The notes under the pieces: model-generated
Told to the model about the DNA's origin: nothing
Database searches by the model: none
The model's input: the letters and a program-made list of their open reading frames with translations, nothing else
Program-made: the position numbers and the translations under genes
Origin: Owenia fusiformis
Lineage: Eukaryota; Annelida; Polychaeta; Sabellida; Oweniidae
NCBI GenBank assembly: GCA_903813345.2
Contig: CAIIXF020000012.1
Coordinates: 32,804,501-32,868,500 of the forward strand
Direction: 5' to 3'
DNA: 64,000 bases
Part shown: positions 46,164 to 60,300 of the stretch, in pieces
Numbering within the stretch: position 1 is the first letter of the stretch
Layout of the letters: each line of letters opens with the position of its first letter

Positions 46164-46600
46164 AAACTACCTTCTATATGAATCCTGCCCGATTCCCGAA
46201 GGCTGTATCCATGTGTAAACTATCTTACACATAAATCCTGTTTGAATTCTGACTACAGGATTCATTTGTGAACTACCTTCTACATAAATTTTTGCACGAA
46301 TCCTGAAGGCTGTGTTCACTTGTAAACTATATTACATATGAATGCTGCTTGAATCCTGGCTACAGAATTCATTTATGAATATCTTCTACATGAATCTTGC
46401 ACGAAACCCGAAGGCTGGATCCACTTGTAAACTGTATTACATATGAATACTGCTTATATCTTGGCTACGGGAATCATTTGTTAACTATCTTGAATATGTA
46501 TCCTGTATGGTTCCTGCAGACAACATTTGTAAACTATTTTAACAGCGAATCCTGTTTGAATCCCAGAGACAGGATTTATCCAGGATTCATATGTGAATAG
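46164..46600. repeat. Degenerate tandem array, ~55-60-bp half-units
   Basis: Repeats of 'gtaaactat(c/a)ttacacatgaatcctg' and 'gaatcc(c)gaaggctg' or 'ggctacaggattcattt' alternate about eight times. Confidence 0.8.
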
Positions 46601-48710
46601 ATTTTTTTAGATTTATAAACTTTATTACACATGCATGGTCATATTGGGTTAACTGTATACAAAACAAATAGTGATTTTAAAGTATATCAACACAGCAGAA
46701 AACAGTCTAACAACATACACAATACTTCATAGTAAATGAATAGGTGAATAAATGAATAAATAAGCATATGGATGGTGATTGTGATACACATCCATTGTTG
46801 ATGTTATATATAACTCTCGTTTATGTTATACTATATTAATGAATAAATTCTACTACAATTTCAATTTCTTTATTTTCGCAAGACATACAAAATTGGAAAA
46901 ATATGGAATAGTCCTCCATGTTGAAAGGGTTTTTAATTGGATTACCGTGTGATTCAAGTACAAGGGCCGATCAAAAAGTTTCTTACCGTTGGTTGCTCAA
47001 CATGGATGCTCAACCTTGAACATGAGACAGGATAGTTAGTTTGCTTGAAACTGTAGGAGTTTCATATAAATTGGTTAATTGGTAGTGAAACAGAGTTATA
47101 TATATTTTCAATAACTAAGTTAGGTGGAGCAGCGTTATATATATATAAAATTTCAGTGCTAAGTTGTGGTTCTGGAAAGGAGTGGTATTGATATGGTGAA
47201 CCTTTTGGACACGCATTTCTCTTAAACCAGTCATCAAAACATTCTGAAAATTTTACACATCGTCAATTTAATGGTCATCGTTCGGATGGTAACATTATAA
47301 TTTGAAATAAATATAAATACTTTTTTCTATATCGTTTTAGAAAACACATCAGACACTCCTTATGTTATTGGTATCATATGTTCGGAATGAAATGAAACAT
47401 CTATACGAGCCCCATTGGAACAAAACGACATACAACGTGTTTAGGCTGGGAATATTGATAGGGGTAACATATCTAACAATAAACTTGAAATTGTAAGATA
47501 TAAATATAATCCCTACTCTTTCTCAGTGACCCATATATATGATATGCATACTATACTTAGCTAAATGTATACCCAAAATTTTGTAAGATCGATGTGATAA
47601 TGTATTTATTGAGCAAAACGGTGACATCCTATCCCTAATTTCACTGCTATTTAAGTCTTTAATCATCAAAAAATCATGTTTAGACTGGTTTCGGCACTAC
47701 CATAATTTTTGTCAGTGTGTAAATGTTTATTTAAACCTGTCACTTATGACCGGTTTGGGACTGGCTTTACAATTGTATGAAGAATATGACATATAAGAAT
47801 ATGACATATATGTGTTCCCTTGCCTCAGAGGAAAAGTGTTACACTGTACAATTATAATTTCTGACGTAATTTGAAAAGACTTAGTGACTTTGTGAGACAA
47901 TGATTTTTAACCATTGCCAAATTTTGCAAATCTTTATCTAAGTTTTTTGAAATTTCCACCACTTATTCACAATATTGACGCCATATGCCTCCAATCTTTT
48001 AGTAATATTATTCAAAATTTTGAAAATGTTATGACTGATAAAGAACCATGTTTCTTTACTGAGGGTATATTAACAAATTGATAAAACATGCAAAGTCACG
48101 TAATCTGTATTCTACTGGGTTGGTAAAACAATACAATGCTAGGGATGGTCATTTAAACAAGGAAGTTAAATAGTCCAATATTCATTAATATGTACATATA
48201 TCTCTGACCTGTCTTCACGTTTTCACGATTATTTTCATGTTCATAAATATGTTTTATATCTAATATTTTTACATTGTGACCTATTTTAACCTATATTGCA
48301 ACTACTTTAACAGGGCCAATAATGCTTAGGCGTAGGCCTTGTATCTGTTTGTATGATGTATTATGAAATAAAGGAAATATAAAAATTAAAAAAAACACAT
48401 TTAAACACTGTTTTTAAAGTATGTTAGAACACCCCACAGCCACAAGTCAACTAAAAGTTTGTGTTGGCCATATATGAGAAAAGGATAGAGAGTTGGATGA
48501 TTTTATGTTCAAATCTTTTTGCTGTTGGAAAATATGCTAAGAATAGGATTAGGCGTGAACATGTCGATAATCCTCATTAGATGAGATGATATTGTTAATT
48601 ATGGAATAATAAAACTGAACAGTAAATAAATAAATTACAGATCAAAAGTTTAAGGTTGTGACAAGATTTGACTTCTGTGACAATTGTTAGTACATTCACC
48701 GAGGGTTTGC
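46601..48710. other. Intergenic stretch between copies A and B
   Basis: I see no gene. 46960-46990 ('gggccgatcaaaaagtttc') could be one terminus of a mariner-type relic, but no matching second end was found. Confidence 0.4.
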
Positions 48711-48855
48711 TAATGCCTTGGTCACATTTGCTCAGATTTTCACTACGGCGCCCGGCCGATTGAGTATTTTGTTCAAAATTGAATACAATATTGAACAAAA
48801 CACTCAAAGGGCCAGGCGCCGGTCGATGGATCGGAGCATATGTGACCAAGGCATT
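48711..48855. repeat. GC-rich hairpin family, copy 3
   Basis: Arms TAATGCCTTGGTCACAT and ATGTGACCAAGGCATTA are perfect complements, enclosing the 'ggcgcccggccgattgag' core. Confidence 0.9.
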
Positions 48856-48892
48856 ACCATCCCTTTACCATCGAGGCAGAGCAGATGTTAAC

Positions 48893-49917
48893 CCCCCCCC
48901 CCCTATCACACCAAACTAGTTCTTAGCCGTTCTTGCTAGTCCTACGAAAACGTCGTAAAACGGGCTCAATCTGGCTGTGGTCGGGAGATATGTCTAAAAT
49001 AATTAGCTACTTCGTTCATAAACAGTCTTCAATACGTCCATCTCATTCGCAGTTAGTTCAGGTCGCACTAAGTCGGTGTGCAACGCGTCACTTAGTCTGC
49101 AACTTGCTAACCCCACTATCACACCAAACTAGTTTTCACTACGTTCTCGAAAACGGGCTTCAACTGTGTACGAACGAACTGGACGTACCTAGAACCGTTT
49201 GGGGTCTATTAACAAACTTCATTGAACGTACTCGAACTGGTAGGTCCCCTTGAACTTAGAACATGATCAAAATGTTCTCGTGGTCCATACGTTCTACAAT
49301 TAGAACGAGTGACAATGTACTAACGACGAGCTGGACGTACTACGAACGGAACCGTCGTACTTCAATCCTACTAGGGACGTTTTAACAACGAGTTGAACTG
49401 TCTGAGGACGAATTGAGAACGAGGTAGAACTAATTGCAAACGGGTTTAAACTGATTGAGAACGTATTTAAGACTGCTTAAGAACGAGTTAGCAAAAATAT
49501 AGCTATCACACCAAATAAGTTGCCACTGCGTTCTTCAAAACTAGTTTTAAACTGTGTGCGAACGGAATTAACGTAGCTGCAACTTTCTAAGGTCTATTTA
49601 CGAACTTCATGAACGTTCTCAGACGGGAAGGTGATTTTAGAATTTTGAATCGATTCAAAATTCGATGGCGACCATACCGTTCTGTAATCAGGTCATCATG
49701 ACCTTCTATACTAAGGAACGCGTTACACGACGTTGCACACCGACCTGGTGCGACCTGAATGAACTGCGAATGAGATGGACGTATTGAAGACTGTTTATGA
49801 ACGAAGTAGCTAATTATTTTAGACATATTTCCCGGCCACAGCCAGATTGAGCCCGTTTTACGACTTTTTCGTAGGACTGGCAAGAACGGGTAAGAACTAG
49901 TTTGGTGTGATAGGGGG
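48893..49917. mobile_element. ~1-kb element with ~200-bp terminal inverted repeats
   Basis: The left end CCCCCTATCACACCAAACTA and right end TTTGGTGTGATAGGGGG lead into arms with 'aaacgggctcaatctggc', 'gaagactgtttatgaacg' and 'ggtcggtgtgcaacg'. The two ORFs of ~100 codons are the same arm read on opposite strands. The middle has short degenerate 'gaacgagttagaac' repeats. A C run precedes the left end and no duplication is clear. Confidence 0.85.
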
Positions 49918-50075
49918 ATTAGGTCTTTTTACGAACTACATGAACTTTCTCAGACGGGAAGGTGATTTAGAATTTTGAAATGATTCAAATTCGATGGCGA
50001 CCATACCGTTCTGTAATCAGGTCATGATGACCTTCTAGACTAAGTGACGCGTTATACGACGTTGCACACCGATCA
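49918..50075. repeat. Second partial copy of the preceding element's right inner arm
   Basis: 'tttctcagacgggaaggtga', 'gatggcgaccataccgttc' and 'tgacgcgttatacgacg' repeat 49610-49770 in direct orientation, ending without a terminal repeat. Confidence 0.8.
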
Positions 50076-51311
50076 AACCATTTGTCCAGAACCTTTTAAG
50101 ATCCCGTTAGGAATCGAAACCAGGCTAAGTCATTTCCAACAAGCTTCAAACTAAATATCAGATCTGACTTTTGTATGACTTCTAATGCAAAAAGTTGCAT
50201 AAATTTATTTTTAAATTCCAGTTATTGACCTTTTCACAAATCACACCATGTTTTAGTTCGGTTACGCATTGGCTAAAAAATTGATGAATTCATATTGGAC
50301 ATTAAACTTTTATTTCTGTTATTATTAATGTATAATCGATAGGGGTAGATCTTACGAAACCAAAAATTTAATTCATCCTCACGTATTTCACAAGTATTAA
50401 GGGTGTAGCCAGTATTAAAAATTAACATTAGTCATTTATGTTTAACAATTCCCATAATCTGCTATGATGCTCGGGAGTACCACATTAATAGTTGCCTCAT
50501 ATCGTTAATCCTCACCTCATACTGTATAAGTGGTATTTAATCCGAGTGGTTAATTTTCCGAATGGTCAAATTTCATCATTTTCCTAAATTTAATTTCCTA
50601 ATGACAAGAAACCTCCCATTGGATAACATTATAAAGACAATATTTCCAACATTTAATTTTCCGAACCTGGAAAAAATTAGGAAATAGGAAAATTAAATGA
50701 TTAGGCAAAATTACAACTTATACAGTATTTAAATGTATGAACCTAAAATATAACAAACTATGGCTAACTGTAGGGAAAGGTTCCTCTAAGTCTCAAAATG
50801 TATTACGTCTATTGGATCAATTTTCATAAAAAAATAGTTTGAGCAAGAAAATAGTATATGCCAAATACAAGAGAAGATGATTTAAACTTCATGATTTTAT
50901 AACATTGGCTCGACGGGGAATGTACCTGATATTCGCTTTTTAGGGGATAGCTAAGATCTAAGATATAATTGGCTACCATTGTTGCCATTGTTCATCGATA
51001 GAACATGAGATTTTAGAAAGATTTGGGTGGTTAATCTGGATATTCCGAGGCACGAATATTATTGAGTCCAGGGTTTCATTTGTCAGGGGTTGAAGCATTC
51101 AAATTATTAAGCTCGTATACTGGTATAATCACGGGACAATTATTTATATTGTGATTTTTATTCATTTATTCAGATAACCCATATTAATAAACTTTAGAAT
51201 AATTATTCAAATATCAAATTCAAAAAATCATTTTGCACGTATTCTGGTGCTTTATTACTTGTAAATTGTACAGCGAAAACCATTCTCGTCATAGACCCGT
51301 CGAGAACGCAG
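50076..51311 (+). other. 5' flank of copy B
   Basis: Aligns in blocks with 18020-19851 (see the start-proximal 'cgaaaaccattctcgtca' and 'caaatcacaccatgtttta'). A ~210-bp repeat with ATACTGTATAAGT ends (50518-50735), shared with intron 7 of copy A, is inserted. No TATA box was recognised. Confidence 0.6.
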
Positions 51312-54300
51312 ATGAAAGCCATGGGCATAAAGACGACTGTTACCTTGACAACAGCGATTTTGCTTTTAAGCATATGCCGAGGGCATCCTGGTGAGTTTGA
51401 AATATTTCATTTATTAAGTGGACAAATTTTTTAATTATACTTTTATTGTGATGGATATTAATGCGTTTTTACAGGTCAATCGTATATTTCATTTATTTGT
51501 AAACGTGGTACAGGCATTCATCGAAAAAAGAATAAATACTTGTATTTTTCAATGTAATATTCCTCACTCCTTGACTGCCTTACATTAACTACGATTTTTA
51601 ACAAAGATGTTTTTTTAATTATGGCTGATTTCAAACATAAGATGAAAAAACTAACAATATAAGGCTCTGTGCAAATTTAGAAAATATAGTTAAATCATAA
51701 AAATATTACTTTGAAATCTTTCTTTCAATCAATAAATTGTGTGTAGCACATCTAGTAAAATACGTTGAATAATCAGTCGTAGGATAATAACGTATTTTTT
51801 CTCGTCAAGACAGCTTAAGTTTTTTCGCTTTGGAATTGCATTGTATTTCTCAGAAGCTTATCATTAGTGATTAACTTAGCACAGATGATCATATAATATA
51901 CCTTAGTAACTGTGAAATATTCTTGGTTTACATATTAGGGACATTCGCGCCAAAAATAGAAACGGTCACTCTACCAGATGGTCTCGAAAGTTTAGTGAAA
52001 CGAGCGGCAAATGAAGAAGGTAAGAAACAATTATTGTTTAAATAATGGTTCGATTTCAGTTGAATATCCTTAAAAGAAGCTTTATATATAAACGAATTTA
52101 GAATTATTGTTAAAATCAAATTATCATTGTCGTTTTAGTTACAAAGAAGAAAAGGCGCTTTATTAATAATAAAAAATGTGATACTTTAATTGCTAAACAG
52201 AAACAATCATTTAGTAATTGATGTGAAATCTAAGAATATGTATTGTGTCACGATTTACATTCTGCTATCTGCATAAGCTAACTTTTAGACAGAATGTGCA
52301 GATAGGAATTGCATTGCAAATATTTGTATCGATTTTGACATTTAGTTCCAAAAGAATCACCTAAACAAAAGAGAGCGGTTGTGTCGAGTCTATTAGCACT
52401 AGCAGATTCTGAAGCAGGTAAAGAAATAGCTAAAGGGATTGGCCAGGCTGCAGGCGCTATTGTTGGAGAGATCAGTAAACAAGTATTTGGAGCAAGTGGC
52501 AAGGGAGAAGCATTTGTAAAGAATGTCGAGGGTTCCCTTAAACAGGATAAAGTTTCTGGAGAGGGAGCAAAGGCTACAGCTAACGCCCTCAATTATAAAA
52601 AGGTTCGTAAGTGTATTTGTATAATTGTAAATCGTAGTTGAGCATATCAACATGTGAATCATCATAATTTTCTCGTGTCTCTTAACGTCAACAATATGAA
52701 AACTATGGGTTTACGAAAAACACCGACCGCCGACCACCGACCAGTCACTCTCCACAGTTGGGTACACGTGGTCGGTGGTCGGCTGACGGTCTTTTACATA
52801 AAGATGAAAAAATGCAAAATTAGAAGTAAACTAAAACTGGGAATCCAATGACTATAGTACCTTTACTAGGTCGTGATTTAAAAACGTATAATTAATCATT
52901 TCAAATCACGATGAAAACGTTACATCGTCTTGGTGTGTAATGTCATATTTTTAAGTGATGTTTCAGTTGTTAGAAGACCAATTTCATCCTGGTTAGTTAC
53001 TTTGGAAAAAACGCACGTAACATTGCATCAAGTTCATTCATATGAAACGCAATAACAAAAACACAGACACGTCGCAAAAAGTTCGTGCACGTATTGTTAC
53101 ACATTTTCGCTTTTTAACACCACAGAATGTGACGTTTTTTGAGAGAAATGTACACATATGGAAATCCTTTCGTCCTCCACATTTACCTCTGTATCTCAAA
53201 ATATTTAAGGCGAATTACTCTGATATCGTATATATATTAACAATGGGTTAAGAGCATCATAAAACACGAATCAATTGAAATTTTAGGTGAAAAAATTATA
53301 CCTGTTGCTGTGCTTGAAAATAGGCGAATGGCGTAAATTAGCCCTATTTTAATGAATTTTGAAGGTAACAGGACAACTCATCCCTAAGACAACTCATCCC
53401 AAGACAACTCATCCCCAAGACATCTCATCCCAAGACAACTCATCCCAAGACATCTCATCCCAAGACAACTCATCCCCAAGACATCTCATCCCAAGACAAC
53501 TCATCCCAAGACATCTCATCCCAAGACAACTCATCCCCAAGACAATTCTTTCCAACTTGATGTATAACATAATTTTATACAACTAATTTCACTTTTGAAA
53601 GAATGAAAAATATTTAGAGATTTTAGCAGTTAGCACACTGGTCATGGAATATCTTTGTTTATTTTTCATGCTGTATTCTAAACTGACACATTTGATATTT
53701 TGTCATGCTGTATATTTGCTTAATATTTTTGTATTTTGTAGTTAATTTAGCCTAGTTTTAGTTAATTCTTGTTGACTGATTGGGATTAAGATAAACATGT
53801 TCAAATTAATACTTTGATTATCAAATCAAGATCATCAAAGGTGCAGGATTAACTCAGTTAGAATGTATTATCCAAGGTGCTATCAGAATAATTCTCTCAG
53901 ATTAATTCAGTCTTCGTTTTAAAATATTTGATATATTTAAAGGGATATCTATAATATAGAGGACAAAATAATTTATCAATTATACAAGTGGGATGAGTTG
54001 TCTTGGGATGAGATGTCTTGGGATGAGTTGTCTTGGGATGAGATGTCTTGGGATGAGTTGTCTTGGGGATGACTTGTCTTGGGATGAGTTGTCTTAGGGA
54101 TGACTTGTCTTGGGATGAGTTGTCTTGGGATGAGTTGTCTAGAAACCATTTTGAAAACCTTTCGTCCTCCACTTTTCCACATACAACAGAAAACACATAC
54201 TTTTGCGAACAAAATCAACTATTTAATAATAAACTAGAGTTTAAGTGCAAAATAATCATGTATGATTTATTAAAAATTGATCTCGTATTTTTGTTTAATG

Positions 54301-57300
54301 TACACCTGAAAAGTTGAAGGTAACAAAAAATGAGCAAAAAAGGTCGCTGTCAACAGATTCTATTTTTCAAACTCTATGACGTTACAATATGGGACGCTTA
54401 CTAAAATTCATCCTTTGTAATAAAACTTCTATCTACCTTTATCAAGACGAAAAATAAGTATAATAGTCATATATTGTTTGAGTTATGAGCGTTTAAAGAC
54501 GAAAAATAATTCAAAATGTAACGTGTCAACAGGGGATATTTGCCAGGTGTTTTTTTAAACTCTTTTATAAAAAAGAACGCGCAAGAATTGTGAACGGAGT
54601 GTGGTTGATCTAAAAAATTCATCGAAACTGCTTTAAAATGATATATAAATTTAATTAGAATGTTATCTTATAATCTGGGGAATCAAAGTTACATTCACGC
54701 GATACCCTTAAAAACAATTAATCGAGAGGAGATGGTCATGCCCAATTCTCCCTTTCGCGATTCGCTCTTTGAATCAGAACGTTCGCAAATATGTTCTGAA
54801 AAAAGCACTCAAAAAGGACAAAATTTGATTGGTCAATATTTTCCCACTATGCATTTCGCGTAGCTATTTGCGTGACCCGAAAGTTCTAAATCAAACTAAT
54901 TACGCAATTTTGTTTTTACACCTGCACGCTAAATAAAACAATGACACCATCGGAAGTATTCTTCTTTGCCATAGCTTTAATAGTCAGTATACCGAGTTTA
55001 ATCAATAAAAGATTGTACAATGAACAACAAATTTCGGAAACGAGTACTATATATTTGCTTTCGGACCACTGAACAGATTGACCTAGATAATAGCGACGCG
55101 TCTTCTTTGGTCTACTGCTCAGTTGTTTGTGGGTTTTCAACGTAACTCTATAATGTAATTTGAAGATTAATACTTTTATTCAGTTGTTGCATCGATGTTG
55201 CAGTTTGTAGTGCGGTAAGATTGGCATGAAAGTATTGAAAGTCGAATGGAATTGTTTTTTCCAATATGGCGACTAGTCAACTGATCACGGGACCTTCTCC
55301 TCCGGAATATTTTCTCACTTTTCAATCGCCGTTTTCACCACGCTATGAATCAATACAATGAAAAAAATAGCTGTTATATTAAGGTTAATAAGAGATCAAT
55401 CGTTTCTAATAGTTTTTTCTGTACTCTCGTACGGGAATATGAACGAATATATCGTTTGAAAAATAGGTGTGAAAATCCCCATGTTAAACCTATGAGAGAA
55501 AACAAGGAAGTATAAATTTGTTCCTCCGCGAACTGCATCATGGGAAATATTTTGACCTTATAAGGAAAGATTTTCGCGTCTCCACTTTTGAAGAGGGAAC
55601 AACGATTTCGACAATTTGTTTGCTTGCCATTCGTTGCAAGGTACAAAATCGGTAAAACGTTGCCTAGTCCAACGATTGACATTCAAAATCAAATTATTAA
55701 TATTTTAAGGCTACAAATATGTTCGGTCTTTTACATGATATGGTCGGTCTTTTACGCATTTTCTTCAAACCCTGTTTTGAGGCTACCAGTGGAAAACACC
55801 GACCGGTCGATGGTCGGTGGGGTCGGTCTTTTTCGTAAACCCGAAAACTATTGTTATATAACATTTAGTAAATTATAATAAAATTACGTCATTATATTAT
55901 ATAGCCAATAACAAACCTTCTTAGTTTTGTTACTCTTAGTTTTGTCTAACAAAGAGCGCAAGTACCCAGAACACTACAGCTTCGTAATTGCAAAAAAAAA
56001 ACTTAATAAAAAAGATTGTATATGCTTAGTATAATTTATTTATATATATTAAGCAGGACATCAACATTTGACATTGAAAGAAGCACCGAGAAATTTTGTT
56101 TTTATTGTAAACCTTTTGAATGGCTCATAAGTCATTTTTATGAATTTAATAAGATACCCGTAGTCCTCTCTAGCGCAAACTTTAAATTGTTAATTTAACA
56201 TCATTATGTTCTTACAAGGCCTGTGAAAATATCACTTCAATTGTTTTCAAATAACATATATCAACTGAACAATGGAATAAATATTACAATAACATACATT
56301 TTGTATTCGTCATTAATTACTTATATAAATTTTTATTTTGGCGAAGATTTAACTTGTTCAAGTTTTAAAAATGCTAAATTGAAACAAGTGTAAATACTGA
56401 ACTAATAAAAAAATCTAAGGTGTTTTTACATTTGCATGTCATTTAAGGCGGAGATTAAGATTATCCCGGGCAAAGGCTACATGGATGAGACCGGATATGC
56501 ACCACCTGGCGTCAAAATTATGACAAATTTCGACAGCGATAACAGTGACAAGTAAAAATATATATATTTCACGATTAATTTAATCAAATCAACAATTTTC
56601 AAGTAAAAAGTTGTTTTGTATTTATATTTATATTGTAGCTTTGTACAAACAGAATATGTATTCAAAATATACATTTGAGTACTAATTGAGTATATACATA
56701 CTGCAAGTTAAGGTGTCACTCCGGTAAATACTACTTCCGGACTTTAAAAACGAAGCCATGCCAACTTCAATGGTGTGTATAGTAGATTTAAGTGTATGCA
56801 ATGTGGCCATTCGAGGTATGTATGTAAAGCTGAGGCAAAGTACTGTCTAAATGTGCCATTTTAAGAAAAAAATCGCAAGAATATAGTCCCGTAAACTGGA
56901 ACTACTTTATTCGTTAATTTTCATCGATGAAGCAGGAATTTTACCTGAAAATGAGTCCCTATGTTGGCGTAGTGATATATAAAAATCGAAACGCAAACCC
57001 TATGTGAAATATAATGTCAAGATGAAGGTTATGTATAGGGGAAATATAGTCATTGTATGGGCTAGTTCGTTCGAAAATGGCGATATGTAGAACTTGGATT
57101 TTGTGATGTTTTCAATATTTTTCAATGATTCATAGGAGTGACACCTTAAGCCAAATTTATGAAAAACAAGTTACTGTTTAAAAAAACAGATAATGATTTG
57201 TAAAAAATTCCAGACGAGGTCAAGATAGTAACCCTGGTGATGCTTACACGTATTCACATGGTATTGGTCCTGCCCTTGTAAACGGATGTTTCCTAAGAAA

Positions 57301-60300
57301 TTACGCGCCTGGAGACCCCTGCTACGCATTTAAACGAATGTCAACATTGTGTTTGGTAAGTGGAATACAGTACCATTTGTGTTAGTTAAATACCCTTGGT
57401 ACTTCAAACTTCAAATTGGAAGGTGTATGTTCCTTATATGGTTCATATAACATTCAATCAGTGGCTCAAAAGTCTCGGAAAGTATTTGCCACATATAAAG
57501 GTGTTCAACTTGAAATCTTTAGCAAAATTGTAAATAGCTTCATAATAACAATAAATAAAAAACGATTTCATAACCTATTTCTGACTCGAGTTGTCGGGAT
57601 GACATCAGTACCAATAGATGGCATAATTGTTCCATTGATTTCTAGAACATGCTGGATGCCGCTGCTTTTATTGGAGTTGGTTTTGATGGACGTGGTGATG
57701 TGACGCAGGAATTCCGGAAGAAGTCACTTGTACAAAGACAATGCAAAAATAAGGGCAGGTTGGTACCGAAATACTTAATACACAAATAATAGCACGATTA
57801 CTTGCATTTGTTCAATACATTTTCTATACAGTATTTTAAATACGTTTTAAATAACATGATCAGATTCATCCAGTGTTCCGATAGTTTATGCATATGCAAT
57901 AGATGTTCGGTACATTTTTACTTTTTTAATAATCTGTTGATGTTTCAAACGATACTAATGCATATATCTTATGTATAGAACCACTAACACATGTTTTGTG
58001 GACAGGAACACTAGTACTTACATGTACACAATCAATTTCGGAGTTATATACATATTATATATCTTACATATATTATAGCTTCATGAACAGCGATATACCT
58101 GACACAATGAATGCTGTTGGTATATACGACACTGACGTTAACAGTCGTGTGTTTACGTCACAAGATAGTTTCCGCCACTTTCTAGAAGAGAGTACATCCA
58201 CATCTTCGTACAAAGGATCATTTCAGGAAGCGATAAACAGAAATTATGGCACCTCGGTTCATGGAGGGGCTGGATTAGGCTTTTTTTCAGCGTCCGTTTA
58301 TGGAGGGGCTAAGAGTTCAGGGAGCAGCAGTATAAACTCGGCAAATTCTCAAGATTCAAGTGGTGGGTCGAGCGCGGGGGGATCACAAAGAACAGGGTCT
58401 TCTAGAGTGTTTATGTCATACCTAGAAATGAATATTGTTCGGTTAGTTCTTGAATCATTTCTCTAAAATATTTGTTGGCTCAGATTATATCATTATACTT
58501 TCATTTTAATCACTTTAATTATTCCATTAAGTGCAGCACGAGCAACGCAGGCAGTTCAAAATACAGCCAATAAGTAATAATATAAGATGCACGTAAATCA
58601 GAGACATTATAAAGGAATAAGTATCCCCCTGGGGGAGGAGAGAGACTAAATTTGGCATTAGATATTTTCTTGGATTTGATTATGCGTTTTTCCCCATGGT
58701 TTAATAAATCTACTTATCCTATGCTAAGTAGAGTTTTAGGGAGATAAGTTGGTAAGATATATCCCGTATCCTGATTTTTAGGTTTCCATATCCTGAACCT
58801 CAGTATCTCGCGCCTTATCTCCCGCTCCAGGGCATATCTTCCCGCTTCGAAAAAAAATTTGAAAAAATAAGAAAAAATTGAAAAAAAGAAAAAATGTGAA
58901 AAATGTGAAAAAATAAAAAATTTAAAAAAGAAAAAAATAGAAAAAATTGAAAAATTGAAAAAAAAATAGAAAATGTGAAAAAATAAAAAATAATTGAAAA
59001 AAAATTGAAAGAAAATTAGAAAACTCTACTTGGTATAGGATAAAGCAGTTATGTAAGATCGGTTTGGATATTGGGTTCATCCCTCGTGAGATATACACAT
59101 CTACCTTCTGTCCCTACGGTCCCTCAGGTAGATATGCATATCTCCCTCTGGATAAACCCCGTATCCAAAACCTCCCAGTACACAACCCTTATATATTTTT
59201 AGGTTTGAGATATTCATGGATGAAGTGACACCTGGTGATCTAAGTCAGGCACTTTTGAAGGACTACTTGAATCTGCCTACGTCATATTATAAATCTTCTT
59301 CCGCTGTTATGAAATATCGTAAGTGTATCCAATCAGTAGTAAAATGTGTGCTATACATATTAATCGATATAGGGTCAAGGGAATTTATTCAGGCTGCATT
59401 TTTCCAATCCTAAAAATAAGCTTGATTGTAGTTATACCACAGTGGTATGTTTATAATACTGCTGTGTAAAACAATTGAATATTACGCAACCTTATTTCAC
59501 TTGCACCGCGGTCACACGAAAATACACCCTCATTCTCTTAGTTTGACATGAACACTTACAAGTAATACATTAGTCTTGGAATTCTAAGATCTCTGTGTCA
59601 TGCATCCTCCGAAAACAGTAAACCAAACACCATCCACTCGGTTAAAGGATCTTTATGACATATAATTAACATGTCAAATATTTTTGAATTTTAGAGAACT
59701 TTTTGCTGAGATGGGGAACACACTTTATAAAATCAGCAAAGTTTGGAGGAAGTTTAAAACTCTCCAGGACGAAAGTAATGTCTGAGAAAGAGACCGAAGA
59801 GCAATTTGCCACAGCTGCGTATTCTGATATGCAATCTCTACTGAGTAACTCCTTTGCAGCTCAATCAAGTAAGAATTTAAATGACGTGTATAAGTAATTT
59901 CAGATACAATGAATGCTTGTTCACAACTGGGTCGTATTCAGGGGATGCACATGCATCCCAAAGGCCACGTCGAAAAAACCAAGCGCATTCCCATATCTCA
60001 AGGTCGATTATTTTTAGCTCGCCTTGGTCAGCTATCGTTATCGCACACTTGACAATCTGTCTGTCTGCTTTATAATGTTGGGAAATTTTTCTTCTCTCTC
60101 AGCTGAAAGGCACACTTTTATTTTTCTTCAATACATAATTTCTTAAACGTGATATGTCACATCTCTTGGTATGCTTTTTTAAAGCCAAATCAATTCAAAT
60201 TGGGAAAGTTATTTAAATATAATTATGTTACATTATGTTTAATTGTAAAAGACACATTTACATTATTGTCATAGGTTCATCTCAAGGTTCTGCCAGCTTT

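Noticed and set aside
46960-46990. Mariner-like terminus 'gggccgatcaaaaagtttc'
   Set aside because: No matching inverted end or TA-bounded element found nearby.
48933-49883. Two similar ~100-codon ORFs on opposite strands
   Set aside because: They are the two arms of one inverted-repeat element.
53359-54218. Repetitive ORFs rich in Lys-Thr-His-Pro or Ser-Gln-Asp
   Set aside because: Translations of the minisatellite arms of the foldback element on both strands.
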